64,000 nucleotides of DNA from Larkinella knui (GCF_003858645.1 NZ_RQJP01000001.1:1302001-1366000), one strand, 5' to 3'; numbered from the stretch's first letter, positions 43,548 through 53,516 are shown. Program-made: numbers and translations. Notes: a model not told the origin generated them from the letters alone.

Positions 43548-44536
43548 AACGGGTTTTTAACTTTTTCGTGTCGTTTTTCCAGAATGAGCCGGGCCGCGGT
43601 TTCGCCCATTTTTTCGTGATCCGTCGAAATGACGGCTATACCGTCAGCCAGTACTTCCTTCAAAGGCGTTTCGTTGAACGCCAGCACACCAATGTCCTGA
43701 CCAAGTTGCAAACCGCGTTGCTTGACCTGGCGGACCAGTTCAACCAGGTCGCCATCTTCCAGAACAATGTAGGCGGTACCGGTTTTCAGAACCCGGCCCG
43801 TCAGGGTGTCGAGCAGTTCAAACTCTTTCTGATAATGAACGCAGAAGTTGCGAAAACCCCGGACAATTTCCCGCGGGTAATACACTTCCTTCGGAAAAAC
43901 CAGGGTCAATTGCTGGTACTTTTGAAGAACATCCAGACCGGATTCCAGGGCTTCGTAAATGTCCCGGTCAAACTGCTGGTAAACCGTTGAGTATTCACCC
44001 GTTAACTTCGGAATGTCCCGGTCCAGAATGATCAGTTCGTTGGATGGAATCTGTTCCAGCAGTTTGACGACATTCACCTGCTCGGTTTCCTCGTAAAAGT
44101 GGGGCATAACCACGTAGTAGTGATACTGTCCCAGATTTTCTTCCAGCAGTTTTTTAAACCGCTCGGCACTGTGGTGGTGAATGCGTAAATCCACGATCGC
44201 ATTATGCCCCAGGGCATTCACCAGTGAATAATAGATGATCTTTTTATAGGCACTAAACTTGTTGATCAGCAGCAGGACCCGCAACTGCCCCGGCCCGTCG
44301 CGACGAACGAAAAAGCCTTTGCCCTGAACGGCCTGAATGACGCCTTCTTTCTTTAAATAATTGTACGCTTTCTCGACCGTATCGCGCGCCAGATAATATT
44401 CTTCGCTCAATTCATTGATCGACGGCAATTGCTGGTCACGTTTCAAGGTGCCGATTTCAATGCCATTGATCACCGCGTTGACGATCTGCCGGTATTTAGG
44501 TACGCTCGACTGAGATTCGATATGAAGATCAATCAT
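43520..44536 (-). CDS. GntR-family regulator with LacI-like sensor domain
   Basis: 338 residues. The N-terminal winged helix (VPKYRQIVNAVINGIEIG, QQLPSINELSEEYYLARDTVEKAYNYL) is GntR type. The C-terminal two-thirds look like a periplasmic-binding-protein/LacI effector domain (VLLLINKFSAYKKIIYYSLVNAL, IGVLAFNETPLKEVLADGIAVIS), a known Bacteroidota architecture for sugar-responsive repressors. It starts nine bases after menB, so it is likely cotranscribed with that gene. Ligand unknown. Confidence 0.9.
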   Translation of the reverse strand: MIDLHIESQSSVPKYRQIVNAVINGIEIGTLKRDQQLPSINELSEEYYLARDTVEKAYNYLKKEGVIQAVQGKGFFVRRDGPGQLRVLLLINKFSAYKKIIYYSLVNALGHNAIVDLRIHHHSAERFKKLLEENLGQYHYYVVMPHFYEETEQVNVVKLLEQIPSNELIILDRDIPKLTGEYSTVYQQFDRDIYEALESGLDVLQKYQQLTLVFPKEVYYPREIVRGFRNFCVHYQKEFELLDTLTGRVLKTGTAYIVLEDGDLVELVRQVKQRGLQLGQDIGVLAFNETPLKEVLADGIAVISTDHEKMGETAARLILEKRHEKVKNPFQLIRRASL

Positions 44537-44545
44537 GGAACAGGC

Positions 44546-45370
44546 TTAGGGAAATTTTGGAAACTTGCTAAAATCAGGTTGCCGTTTCTCTAAAAACGAA
44601 TCTTTACCCTCTTTCGCTTCATCAGAAAGATAATACAATAATGTGGCATCCCCGGCTAATTGTTGAATTCCTGCCTGACCGTCCAGTTCGGCATTGAAAG
44701 AGGCCTTCAGCATCCGCAAGGCAATCGGGCTTTTCTCCAGCATCTTCCGGCACCATTCCAGCGTCGTATCTTCCAGTTGTTCCAGTGGCACAACTTTGTT
44801 GACCAGGCCCATCTGGAGCGCTTCCTGAGCGTCGTACTGATCGCACAAATACCAGATTTCGCGGGCCTTTTTCTGTCCGACAATCCGGGCCAGATACGAA
44901 GCGCCAAAACCGCCGTCGAAACTCCCGACTTTAGGGCCGGTTTGTCCGAAACGGGCGTTGTTAGCCGCAACCGTCAAATCACAGATGACGTGCAGCACGT
45001 GCCCGCCACCAATGGCCCAGCCCGCCACCATGGCCACAACCGGTTTGGGAATGCGCCGGATCTGCATCTGGAAGTCGAGCACATTCAGGCGCGGCACGCT
45101 GTCTTCGCCCACATACCCGCCGTGACCCCGGACCGACTGATCTCCTCCGCTGCAAAAAGCCTTCCCGCCTTCCCCCGTTAAAATGACCACCCCGACGCGT
45201 TCGTCCTGACGGGCGAGCTCCATCGCTTCGCTCATCTCCTTGACCGTCAAGGGAGTAAAGGCATTGTGTTTTTCGGGCCGGTTAATACTTATTTTGGCCA
45301 CACCTTGGTAATACTGAAAAAGTATCTCGCGGTATTCTTTGATGGTTTCCCAGGGATATTTGCTTTGCAT
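44546..45370 (-). CDS. menB: 1,4-Dihydroxy-2-naphthoyl-CoA synthase
   Basis: 274 residues. The N-terminal [18 protein letters not shown] and the enoyl-CoA-hydratase core are MenB type: [59 protein letters not shown] and the C-terminal [18 protein letters not shown]. It closes the second ring in menaquinone synthesis (o-succinylbenzoyl-CoA to DHNA-CoA). menE is 773 bases away on the other strand. A GntR regulator is directly downstream. Confidence 0.96.
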   Translation of the reverse strand: MQSKYPWETIKEYREILFQYYQGVAKISINRPEKHNAFTPLTVKEMSEAMELARQDERVGVVILTGEGGKAFCSGGDQSVRGHGGYVGEDSVPRLNVLDFQMQIRRIPKPVVAMVAGWAIGGGHVLHVICDLTVAANNARFGQTGPKVGSFDGGFGASYLARIVGQKKAREIWYLCDQYDAQEALQMGLVNKVVPLEQLEDTTLEWCRKMLEKSPIALRMLKASFNAELDGQAGIQQLAGDATLLYYLSDEAKEGKDSFLEKRQPDFSKFPKFP

Positions 45371-45387
45371 CGATTGAAAGGATTACT

Positions 45388-45418
45388 GGTTAAAAATGGT
45401 TCGACGGTTAAAAATGGT
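45388..45418 (-). repeat. 13-bp direct repeat upstream of menB
   Basis: GGTTAAAAATGGT occurs at 45388-45400 and 45406-45418 (period 18), 18 bases upstream of the menB start. A period near two helical turns suits a regulator binding site, possibly of the GntR protein encoded in the same unit. Confidence 0.4.
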
Positions 45419-45497
45419 GAAATGGGTAGTCGGTTGAGATCTGTTTTCAATCCTTTTACCCATTCGGTCATTAAGCCACCCGTCTGAAACCTCCCGT

Positions 45498-45956
45498 TTA
45501 TTCTTCTGAAAATTCACTGTCATGATAGGTGACGTCCCAGGTATGATCGGCCATCATCCGGACGGTAGCCACACAACGGCGAAACGGATAAATCCGTCCC
45601 CACTCCGAAGGGGAAATCATCGATAGGACATCGGTCCCGTCTTTTTTCTCGTAGAAATAATATATATGTCCGACAATAGGCTCAAATCCCATCTGGGCAC
45701 CATAAATCCGCTCCGATACCTCAACACGGTTGCGGATGGCGGTGGCCTGTTCTGCCAGCAACTGCATCTGGCGATACAATTGGGACAGTTGCACGTCGGT
45801 TTGTTCCCGCATGGCCGTTACGGCCCGCCCTTTCATCTTCCCTTTGTCTTCCGGTTTGATCAGCGCGCTGCCCACCGAGTGCGCATATTCGAGCAATCCG
45901 GGCTTGTCCGTGACTTTATCGACCGAAATCGGGTTCTCAAATGCTTCATTCGCCAT
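45498..45956 (-). CDS. DUF2452-family protein
   Basis: 152 residues, no signal peptide. The family pattern is strong: NPISVDKVTDKPGLLEYAH, SALIKPEDKGKMKGRAV, REQTDVQLSQLYRQMQLLAEQA, RVEVSERIYGAQMGFEPIVG and SMISPSEWGR. Function unknown. It lies between menB and menE without overlap. Confidence 0.92.
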   Translation of the reverse strand: MANEAFENPISVDKVTDKPGLLEYAHSVGSALIKPEDKGKMKGRAVTAMREQTDVQLSQLYRQMQLLAEQATAIRNRVEVSERIYGAQMGFEPIVGHIYYFYEKKDGTDVLSMISPSEWGRIYPFRRCVATVRMMADHTWDVTYHDSEFSEE

Positions 45957-46142
45957 ACGCTACCAAGTCAGTTATATATCGGCAATAAGTTAATCAGAAC
46001 CATTTATTGCTGGTTAACTACAAACCCCAAACGGTTAACTATTTTTATGTCTAAAACCGTTGAATGCCTTCCGGGTTTTATTCTCAGGCAATAAAAATCG
46101 GGGCAAAAGTAGCTTATTTTTACGATTCATTCCGTACACCTT

Positions 46143-47231
46143 ATGCGAATAGCACCCGGTAATTTACCAATCCCACAAACGGAATACGAAGCGAAGGCCA
46201 TCGCATTTTGCCGGGAGTGGATTTCTGGTCGATCGTATTTTACGCTTCAGACGTCCGGTTCCACCGGTACGCCCAAAGCCCTTACTTTGAGCCGTCGCCA
46301 AATGGTTGCCAGCGCCCGGCTCACGGGTCACACGTTCGGGTTGAAACCGGCGGATCACGCGCTTGCCTGCCTGAATGTGGACTACATTGCCGGTATTATG
46401 ATGCTCGTTCGGGGGCTGGAACTGGGGTTGTCGATCACCGTCGTAGAACCGTCTTCAAATCCTCTGCAACCGTTTCATGCTGACTCAGAGCCGTTTCAGT
46501 TTGCCGCTTTCGTTCCCCTGCAACTGCACACGCTGCTCGATGAGGCCGGTCATTCCCTGCCCATCCTGAATAAAATGAAAGCCATTCTGGTGGGCGGGGC
46601 CGCCGTAGACCGGACGTTATCGGAACGGTTGCAAGCCGTTGAAGCCCCGGTTTTTAGCACCTATGGCATGACTGAAACCGTCTCTCACATTGCCATTCGG
46701 CGGCTCAATGGCCCGGAACGAACCGAAGTCTTTCGCGTCCTGGCAGGCGTAACGATTGGCGTCGATGACCGTAACTGCCTGTTTATCAATTCCGCAGCCA
46801 CGGATTATGAAACCATCCAGACGAATGATGTGATCGAACTGATCGATGAATCCCACTTCCGGCTGGTGGGCCGCGCCGATTCGATTATCAATAGCGGGGG
46901 TGTGAAAATCCAGCCCGAAAAAGTCGAGGAGGTGATTGCTACGATCCTGGCGCAGGAACCGATAAAAGCCCGGTTTTTTATTGCGGGTATACCGGATGAG
47001 CGGCTTGGACAGCAAGTTGTCTTGTTTATAGAAGGAAATGAATGGCCCGCAGACCGGATGGAAATTATCAAAAAGGCGATTCAGCGTGCCGTTGGCCCCT
47101 ATGCCGTACCCAGAAAAGACGTTCCCCTTTCGGTTTTCAAGGAAACACCGACCGGTAAGGTCGATCGAAAATCGATTGTTTCGACGTATCTCTCCGGACT
47201 TGAAACAATCGATTTGAGAGGAAAGAATTAA
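46143..47231 (+). CDS. menE: o-Succinylbenzoate-CoA ligase
   Basis: 362 residues, a short member of the acyl-adenylate family as is typical for Bacteroidota MenE. The P-loop is TSGSTGTPKALTLS; FSTYGMTETVSHIA is the adenylate motif, and the C-terminal domain has RADSIINSGGVKIQPEKVEEV and the catalytic Lys region PTGKVDRKSI. It activates o-succinylbenzoate for the MenB step. It is followed 16 bases later by an unknown gene, probably in one transcript. Confidence 0.94.
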   Translation: MRIAPGNLPIPQTEYEAKAIAFCREWISGRSYFTLQTSGSTGTPKALTLSRRQMVASARLTGHTFGLKPADHALACLNVDYIAGIMMLVRGLELGLSITVVEPSSNPLQPFHADSEPFQFAAFVPLQLHTLLDEAGHSLPILNKMKAILVGGAAVDRTLSERLQAVEAPVFSTYGMTETVSHIAIRRLNGPERTEVFRVLAGVTIGVDDRNCLFINSAATDYETIQTNDVIELIDESHFRLVGRADSIINSGGVKIQPEKVEEVIATILAQEPIKARFFIAGIPDERLGQQVVLFIEGNEWPADRMEIIKKAIQRAVGPYAVPRKDVPLSVFKETPTGKVDRKSIVSTYLSGLETIDLRGKN

Positions 47232-47247
47232 TTCCTATTCTTGTAAA

Positions 47248-48027
47248 ATGATTGAGCAAAGCTTTAAAATGATAGAAATCCGGTACCAGACGGCTTTGGT
47301 CGTTCCACCGCCGTATGCCCACTTTTTCACCATCATCCTGCAACCGGCGGGCGACGGACGTCTGGCAATCGACGTGACCATGACCTACACGGACCGGGAT
47401 GAACTGGACGAAGACGAAATTACCGGCGAAGGCTTCACGGGTAATGATGACTTTAAGTGGGCGGGACACTTGCCGTCGGTTTGGGAACAAACCGTTAACG
47501 ATCTGGTTCGGAAGACACAGCTCAAAGCATTTGATGAGGAGAAATTGAGTGACAATCAGGACTATTTTTTGGTAACCCTTGAGAACAAAATGCAAGGCAA
47601 TCAGTCAGGAATGCCTTCGCATCGTCCCGAATGGCAGTTTTTAAGCCAGGAATTGATTCAGGCAGCCTATGAAGTTTCCGGAAAAGAAAAACCGTTTGAG
47701 GTTAACTATATCGAAATTAATTCGGGCGCACGTACGGAAGTTCATATGACGGCTTCCTTTAGTCGCCGGGAGGTAACTCTGGAAACGCGGCATAGCAATC
47801 AGACCCACTCTAAAACGGTGCCGTGGAAGGAATTGAAGTCAATGATGGAGGTTTTTTACGGCGTAGACTACAACAGCGAAGACGCATTGACCGATTTGCC
47901 CCGTAAATCCGGTCGTTATCTGAACCTCGGAACACCGGAATGGTACGATACGAGCACGGCCATCATCGGGGATGAAGGCGCCATCAGTAAACTTCGTAAA
48001 TTATTGGTTCGGCTCACCCAGCCTTAA
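47248..48027 (+). CDS. Unknown protein after menE
   Basis: 259 residues without a signal peptide. It is strand-rich and acidic (VDVTMTYTDRDELDEDEI, then EVHMTASFSRREVTLETRH), and begins ATG 47248, 16 bases after menE. I recognise no family. It is convergent with the membrane protein at 48037. Confidence 0.75.
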   Translation: MIEQSFKMIEIRYQTALVVPPPYAHFFTIILQPAGDGRLAIDVTMTYTDRDELDEDEITGEGFTGNDDFKWAGHLPSVWEQTVNDLVRKTQLKAFDEEKLSDNQDYFLVTLENKMQGNQSGMPSHRPEWQFLSQELIQAAYEVSGKEKPFEVNYIEINSGARTEVHMTASFSRREVTLETRHSNQTHSKTVPWKELKSMMEVFYGVDYNSEDALTDLPRKSGRYLNLGTPEWYDTSTAIIGDEGAISKLRKLLVRLTQP

Positions 48028-48036
48028 TCGGTGAGA

Positions 48037-49773
48037 TTATAGCGTGATATTTTCTTGCGTCATGATCAATTCCAGGTTATTATCGGCATCCTTTAGCAGA
48101 CAACCCAGGCGGTATTGGCCTTGTGGGACGACTTGAAGGGGTAATACCGTTGAAAAGTCAGGCCCAAAAAACGATCCGGTTGTTATGAATCGACGCCAGC
48201 CGGCAAATTTAGGCTGCGTGCCGGCCAGGTACGTCTTCTGTTGCCTTTCATCGTGTAAAACCAGAAATAAATCATCACGCAAATGCTGACGGCGTAGCGG
48301 AGCCTCTTTCATTTCTACCAGAAGCTGCGGCAGGTCTCCGCCGTGCATGATGTGTTCGGTGCGTAAAGTAGCGGGTTTAAAACTTTTTTGTTGTAAAGCC
48401 GTCTGAACCATTTCGTCAAAACCAGCGAACAAGTTGGGGATTCGCCAAAAGCCCTGATGATACGCGGGTAAAAGATAAGGGAGGCTCGCATCGATGGCAT
48501 TGTAGTTGCTCAATTCCTTCTGGTGTTTCGGCCAGTTATACGTATCGGCCGCCAGCCGGGTATATTTATTAACAACCTCCGGCGTATAAACGGTATAAGA
48601 AGATATATAAAATACTACTGAAAGAACCGTAGCAATAGCCAGTGTAATCGGACGGAATCGACCGGATTTAGTAAGGAGAAATAAATAAAAAAACACCGAG
48701 CTTAAAGCAGCATAAATCTTGAAACGAATTTCCAGTAAAATCTGGGAAGAAGAACGGAAAATCGTAATTAACAGAATGGTTAAAAAGATAAAACAGAAAA
48801 ATGACAGGAGTTCCGTATTGGCTGAGGAGCTGGTTTTTCCGGCCTTAAACGAATTATAGAAGGCAATAAGCAGGGTTGGAATCATCACCAGACTAATGAT
48901 TGTGCCCCAGAGGATCGAACCACCGGTTGACCCTGGCGACCAAACCGACGGCGTAGCGCCAATCTTTGCCACAAATGCAACCGGCATATGAGCCCAATTG
49001 ATGCTGCTTTTGACGCCACTACCGGGCGTATAATCGAATATATAAAATACTAAAGTCAATAAAGTGAATAAAACCCAGGGCAACAGCACTTTGTAATTCC
49101 GTTCGATCAGTAGCAGAAAGCCACCGGTTGCGAACACCAGAATGCCATTTCCGTGCGTAAAGGTTGCCAGCATGGCGAGCACAATAGCAAGTGTGACTTT
49201 ACCGGGGGATGGCTTTTTAAGTAGTTTCAGGCAAATGCAAAGAATAAGAAGTAAAGTGATGTGCTGAAGGCCAGTCAATGCCCAGATCGTAACTTCGTGG
49301 TATTGAGGTTGAAAAATGAGCAGGGGAACCGGTAGAAAATAATAGAGCGGAAGTTTAAACTGCCTGAATAAACCGTAAATAAAACCAGCTATGATGATTA
49401 AGTTAATGGAGGCAATACTGATATAACTTTTGAAATGTAAATAGCCGAAAGCCAGATAATCGAGGTAAGCAATCAATCGAGGGACAAAGATACGGTGGTC
49501 GTTTTCGGCCTGAAAAAAAACCAGTAAATTGTGTTTCCAACCTAATCCTTTCTGTACTTCAGCAATAGCCTTAAGAAAGCTATTGTCATCCTGAAACGGA
49601 AAATTAACGGAATAAATAAATACATAATAAACAAAAAAAAGGATTACACTGCCGCTTACAATACCGGTCAACCAATTAAGTATTTTTTCGCCAGTTCTTT
49701 TTTTTGTCAATGGTCGGTTTAGTAATAAGATATTCACAACGTTAGAATAAAGATATAGCAAGATTTGTTTCAA
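48037..49773 (-). CDS. Polytopic membrane protein, possible GT-C-type transferase
   Basis: 578 residues with about ten hydrophobic helices and a soluble C-terminus (~430-578). An early loop contains FPFQDDNSFLKAI and NDHRIFVPRL; an acidic DD soon after the first helix resembles GT-C glycosyltransferases, but no family can be named. The gene is AT-richer than its neighbours, as is the glycosyltransferase-like gene at 52497, which hints at acquired surface-polysaccharide functions. Confidence 0.75.
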   Translation of the reverse strand: MKQILLYLYSNVVNILLLNRPLTKKRTGEKILNWLTGIVSGSVILFFVYYVFIYSVNFPFQDDNSFLKAIAEVQKGLGWKHNLLVFFQAENDHRIFVPRLIAYLDYLAFGYLHFKSYISIASINLIIIAGFIYGLFRQFKLPLYYFLPVPLLIFQPQYHEVTIWALTGLQHITLLLILCICLKLLKKPSPGKVTLAIVLAMLATFTHGNGILVFATGGFLLLIERNYKVLLPWVLFTLLTLVFYIFDYTPGSGVKSSINWAHMPVAFVAKIGATPSVWSPGSTGGSILWGTIISLVMIPTLLIAFYNSFKAGKTSSSANTELLSFFCFIFLTILLITIFRSSSQILLEIRFKIYAALSSVFFYLFLLTKSGRFRPITLAIATVLSVVFYISSYTVYTPEVVNKYTRLAADTYNWPKHQKELSNYNAIDASLPYLLPAYHQGFWRIPNLFAGFDEMVQTALQQKSFKPATLRTEHIMHGGDLPQLLVEMKEAPLRRQHLRDDLFLVLHDERQQKTYLAGTQPKFAGWRRFITTGSFFGPDFSTVLPLQVVPQGQYRLGCLLKDADNNLELIMTQENITL

Positions 49774-49832
49774 ATAGCCATCTTTTCACCAACCCATCTA
49801 CACCGGCTATAGCACTTTGTCGTATTTCTGTC

Positions 49833-50918
49833 TTATTTTTTTTGAATGCGATCTAATTCATAGTGCAGGTCTTCAACCAGACTTCTGATTCCGTCGAGAG
49901 AAGGGGGCACTTCGGGCATTTGTTGACTGATAAACGCCGTAATTTCCCAGACTTCAAGCACTTCCCGAATGGCTACTTCCCGGCTGCCAATGGTACCCTG
50001 ATCCGAAGACAGCAACAGGGTGCCTTTTAGTTTTACCTGATTAAATACCCGACGGCAAAGGATCCCCTGGTTCTGAACGAGTAATATGTGCAATTTGTTT
50101 TCCGCAATGTCATACCAGTTTCTAATGTATTTTCCGATTACAACCGCTCCGGGAAAAGCAAACTCGTCGCCCACGTCAAAAGCCCGGTAATGATCCGGGG
50201 GCAGTAAAGGTAGTTGAAAAACCGCCAGTCGATTCAGAAAATCGGCTTGCTGATACCGCTGGATGTACTCGGTAAACTGCCGTTTCCGCACCCAGGGTAT
50301 GGTGTTGGCCGGGTAGGAATCATGGATCGGCCGGTGTTCGGTAATTGGATTCGTTGCAGTACGAACACTCTCGTAACTATTGTTGAACGACAAGGGGGGG
50401 GGCGATGGCGGATTAACAGACAGCGACAGGGGCGAAAATCCCTCGCGACGCGAAACCGGGCGTGGGACAATCCGTTGCGATACCAGCTTGATTTGCGAAT
50501 GATTTTCGACAGGTTTCTGAAAATTTACAGCCGGCTTGGTGGGTGGTTGCTGATAATATTTTTCGAGAACGGCAGAAAGCGCCTTGGGGGCTGTTGCCGT
50601 GGTTTCCGGTTCTGAGATGTCCCGGGGCAAAGGTGATGCCGGAAATCCGGTCGAATGGTCGCCCGACGACGGTCGGTCCAAAGGCAGCGACAAGTCGGGG
50701 GTTTCGCGAATTTTTCGTAAATCGCTCTTCAGTAAATGATCGACCGTTGTGCTGAAAGCACGGGCAATGGACATCAAATTATCCAGATTCGGGTTGGCGC
50801 GGGCTTCCTCATACGCACCCAGGAGGGACCGTTTGATGCCAATCCGCCGGGCAAACTGTTCCTGAGTCAACCCATTGAGTCGGCGGAGGTATTTGATATT
50901 GTTGCTGACAATACTCAT
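49833..50918 (-). CDS. XRE-family regulator with S24-like C-terminal domain
   Basis: 361 residues from ATG 50918; the TTG six codons upstream is less likely. The helix-turn-helix (~5-60: IKYLRRLNGLTQEQFARRIGIKRSLLGAYEEA) is clear. A long Pro/Ser/Thr-rich linker carries a 9-base C tract (sense strand; 50394-50402). The C-terminal domain (GDEFAFPGAVVIGKYIRNWYDI, ILLVQNQGILCRRVFNQV) resembles an S24/LexA-type beta domain without a recognisable Ser-Lys dyad. It is divergent from the aldehyde dehydrogenase gene. Confidence 0.88.
   Translation of the reverse strand: MSIVSNNIKYLRRLNGLTQEQFARRIGIKRSLLGAYEEARANPNLDNLMSIARAFSTTVDHLLKSDLRKIRETPDLSLPLDRPSSGDHSTGFPASPLPRDISEPETTATAPKALSAVLEKYYQQPPTKPAVNFQKPVENHSQIKLVSQRIVPRPVSRREGFSPLSLSVNPPSPPPLSFNNSYESVRTATNPITEHRPIHDSYPANTIPWVRKRQFTEYIQRYQQADFLNRLAVFQLPLLPPDHYRAFDVGDEFAFPGAVVIGKYIRNWYDIAENKLHILLVQNQGILCRRVFNQVKLKGTLLLSSDQGTIGSREVAIREVLEVWEITAFISQQMPEVPPSLDGIRSLVEDLHYELDRIQKK
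50394..50402 (-). repeat. Nine-base homopolymer inside the XRE regulator
   Basis: Nine consecutive G on the plus strand (C on the coding strand) encode the Pro run of the linker. A gain or loss of one base would truncate the regulator, so this is a possible slip-strand phase-variation site. Confidence 0.6.
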
Positions 50919-50991
50919 GGGGCAGTGTTTTGACAAAAATATTAGTATTTCGGTATTATTACCTGTTTTTTCATGAAAATGTAATCATGCG

Positions 50992-52422
50992 ATGAATTTG
51001 TCTTCCGCCAGCCACCAAAATACCACCCAATTTCGGGAACTGTTTGATGCGCAGCGGCTACAAACTTCTTTTGTGGCATCGACAACGGCTCAGGAGCGGA
51101 TTGCAAAACTAAAAAAGATTCAAACTTTTATGATGGCAAATCGGGCGGGTTTGGAAAAAGCACTGTTTGCCGATTTCCGAAAACCGCCCGCCGAAACCGA
51201 ACTGACCGAAATTTATTCAACCCGTAACGAGTTGACGGTCGCCATTCAACATTTGAAACGGTGGATGAAACCACATCCCGTGCCCACTCCGCTGGGCATG
51301 CTGGGCACAACCGCCTTTGTGCAGTACGAGCCCAAAGGCGTCACGTTGATCATTTCACCCTGGAATTATCCGTTTTATCTGACTATTAAACCCCTGATTT
51401 CGGCTATTTCGGCCGGAAATACGGCCATTATCAAACCGTCGGAACTGACGCCGGCCACCTCCGGCTTCATTCGGACCATGATTAAAGCGTTGTTTTCGGA
51501 GGACGAAGTTGCTGTTGTCGAGGGCGATGCGACGGTAGCTCAAAACTTGTTGGAATTGCCATTCGATCACATTTTCTTTACAGGGAGTACGGCGGTCGGA
51601 AAAGTGGTCATGACGGCAGCGGCCCGGAATTTGACGTCCGTAACGCTGGAATTGGGTGGCAAATCGCCTTGTATAATCGATGAAACGGCCGATCTATATA
51701 CCGCAGCCCGGCGGATTGCCTGGGGAAAATGGATTAATACTGGACAGACCTGCGTTGCACCGGATTTTATCCTGATTCAGCGTTCGGTAAAAGATCAGTT
51801 TGTGAGGGAAGTGAAAAATGCAGTTCGGGCGATGTACGATGCGGATGGGAAAGGAATTCAGTCCTCAGATAGCTACGCCCGAATCATTGACAACCGCCAT
51901 TTTCAACGGTTGCAGTCACTTTTGGAGGATGCCCAGCAAAAAGGAGCAACGGTTAGTATGGGAGGGCAAACTGATCCCAATGACCGGTTTATCGAACCAA
52001 CGCTGCTCGAAAACGTGACGACCAAAATGACGGTGATGCAGGAAGAAATTTTTGGCCCCCTGCTGCCAGTCATTCCGTATGACACGCGTGAAGAAGTGAT
52101 CCGGTTTCTGGCGGGTCGGGCAAAACCGCTGGTTTTGTACATTTTTAGCCGAAAGGAGTCGGCCAGCCAGTTCTGGTTGAACCGCACGACGGCTGGCAAT
52201 ACCGTCATCAACGATACGGTGATTCATTTTGCCCATACGGAACTACCGGTTGGTGGAGTCAACCAGAGTGGTATTGGAAAATCGAATGGCTTTTACGGCT
52301 TTCAGGAATTTTCAAATGCGAAAGGAGTCGTAAAACGACAATTTGAAACGTTGAAGTATATCTATCCGCCTTATTCAGACAAGATTAAAAAAATAATTGA
52401 AATAATTGTGAAATACATTTAA
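50992..52422 (+). CDS. Aldehyde dehydrogenase (class 3-like)
   Basis: 476 residues. NAD-binding fold with ISPWNYPFYLTIKPL and FFTGSTAVGKVV; general base Glu220 (VTLELGGKSP) and nucleophile Cys254 (NTGQTCVAPDF) are present, followed by QEEIFGPLLPV. The C-terminus has a short hydrophobic/basic tail, as in class 3 fatty-aldehyde enzymes. It oxidises aldehydes to acids with NAD(P). The XRE gene is divergent with a 73-base promoter region between them and could regulate it. Confidence 0.95.
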   Translation: MNLSSASHQNTTQFRELFDAQRLQTSFVASTTAQERIAKLKKIQTFMMANRAGLEKALFADFRKPPAETELTEIYSTRNELTVAIQHLKRWMKPHPVPTPLGMLGTTAFVQYEPKGVTLIISPWNYPFYLTIKPLISAISAGNTAIIKPSELTPATSGFIRTMIKALFSEDEVAVVEGDATVAQNLLELPFDHIFFTGSTAVGKVVMTAAARNLTSVTLELGGKSPCIIDETADLYTAARRIAWGKWINTGQTCVAPDFILIQRSVKDQFVREVKNAVRAMYDADGKGIQSSDSYARIIDNRHFQRLQSLLEDAQQKGATVSMGGQTDPNDRFIEPTLLENVTTKMTVMQEEIFGPLLPVIPYDTREEVIRFLAGRAKPLVLYIFSRKESASQFWLNRTTAGNTVINDTVIHFAHTELPVGGVNQSGIGKSNGFYGFQEFSNAKGVVKRQFETLKYIYPPYSDKIKKIIEIIVKYI

Positions 52423-52496
52423 ACGTTTGGGGTGATTGTTGGGTCGATTAAGACGATTCTCTATATTAGTGGCGATTTTTACTCATCAGGGGTTAT

Positions 52497-53498
52497 ATGA
52501 TAAATACTTCTCCGACTATACCACACATGGATGCAACCTTACCCGGCACAATTCGGGAACAAAACAATACTACCAACGGACCTTCTGGTATACCCATTAT
52601 TTTTGTTCACCAGGGCTACAGCTTTTATCTGGAGTACACACTCCGGCAAGCCGTTCACTCCAATCCTGACAGCCCGATTCACTTGCTGGGTGATGCGGAG
52701 AATAACCGGTTTCCATTTGTTATGCATCACACGATCGGCGACTTTTTAAATGCAGACACCGACCTGTTTAAAAGTGTTTATCAACACGATTCACCGAATC
52801 ATTACGACTACGAGTTATTCTGCTTTGTACGCTGGTATCTGGTGAAAGAATTGATGAAAAGGGAAGGATATAGCCAGGTTTTCGTAGCCGATTCTGATGT
52901 AATGATTTATTCAAATATGACAACCTATATTAACGAGGCCGGTTTGAAAAATTACCTTGCTGCCTATAACATTGGTGTTGATTACCAATGGGTTAGATCG
53001 GCTTCGGGGCATTCGTCCTACTGGACCTGGGAAGGTATAAACCGGTTTTGTGAACTAACTGTCAATTTGTATACGCAGCCCCGATTTACGGCGTTCATGG
53101 ATCAGATCAAGGCTGAAAAAATTATTAAAAACGATCGGGCCGGTATTTCTGACATGACGGCATTGTACGTGTTTTACGAAGAAGAAAATTCAAAAATCCG
53201 TAATTTATCCGAATGTGTTGATGGGTCCGCTTTTGATCACAATATTTCGATGGCTACCAATTACAACGTGGATGAGTACGAATTTGGATTGGGACGAAAA
53301 AAAATTACGATCAAAAACGATTGGCCGGTTGCTTATAATGTATTGCTGAAAAAGGAAATAAAATGGCATACGCTTCACTTTCAAGGCAATAGCAAAAATA
53401 TCATCCACCGCTATTATACGGGTGGCGGACTGTTGGGAAGCAAGGCTTTTAGAGAGTTGCGTTTTCGGGCGTCTGTGCTCTATCACATGGTGCGCTAA
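52497..53498 (+). CDS. Glycosyltransferase-like protein (GT-A fold)
   Basis: 333 residues without a signal peptide. IIFVHQGYSFYLEYTLRQAVHSNP is a GT-A type first beta-alpha unit, and VFVADSDVMIYSN supplies a DxD metal motif. The final part (KWHTLHFQGNSKNII) fits the acceptor side. The donor is unknown. Two Met starts exist (52497 and 52527). AT content is higher than in the flanking genes. Confidence 0.75.
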   Translation: MINTSPTIPHMDATLPGTIREQNNTTNGPSGIPIIFVHQGYSFYLEYTLRQAVHSNPDSPIHLLGDAENNRFPFVMHHTIGDFLNADTDLFKSVYQHDSPNHYDYELFCFVRWYLVKELMKREGYSQVFVADSDVMIYSNMTTYINEAGLKNYLAAYNIGVDYQWVRSASGHSSYWTWEGINRFCELTVNLYTQPRFTAFMDQIKAEKIIKNDRAGISDMTALYVFYEEENSKIRNLSECVDGSAFDHNISMATNYNVDEYEFGLGRKKITIKNDWPVAYNVLLKKEIKWHTLHFQGNSKNIIHRYYTGGGLLGSKAFRELRFRASVLYHMVR

Positions 53499-53516
53499 CA
53501 ACCGCAAAACGGGCGA

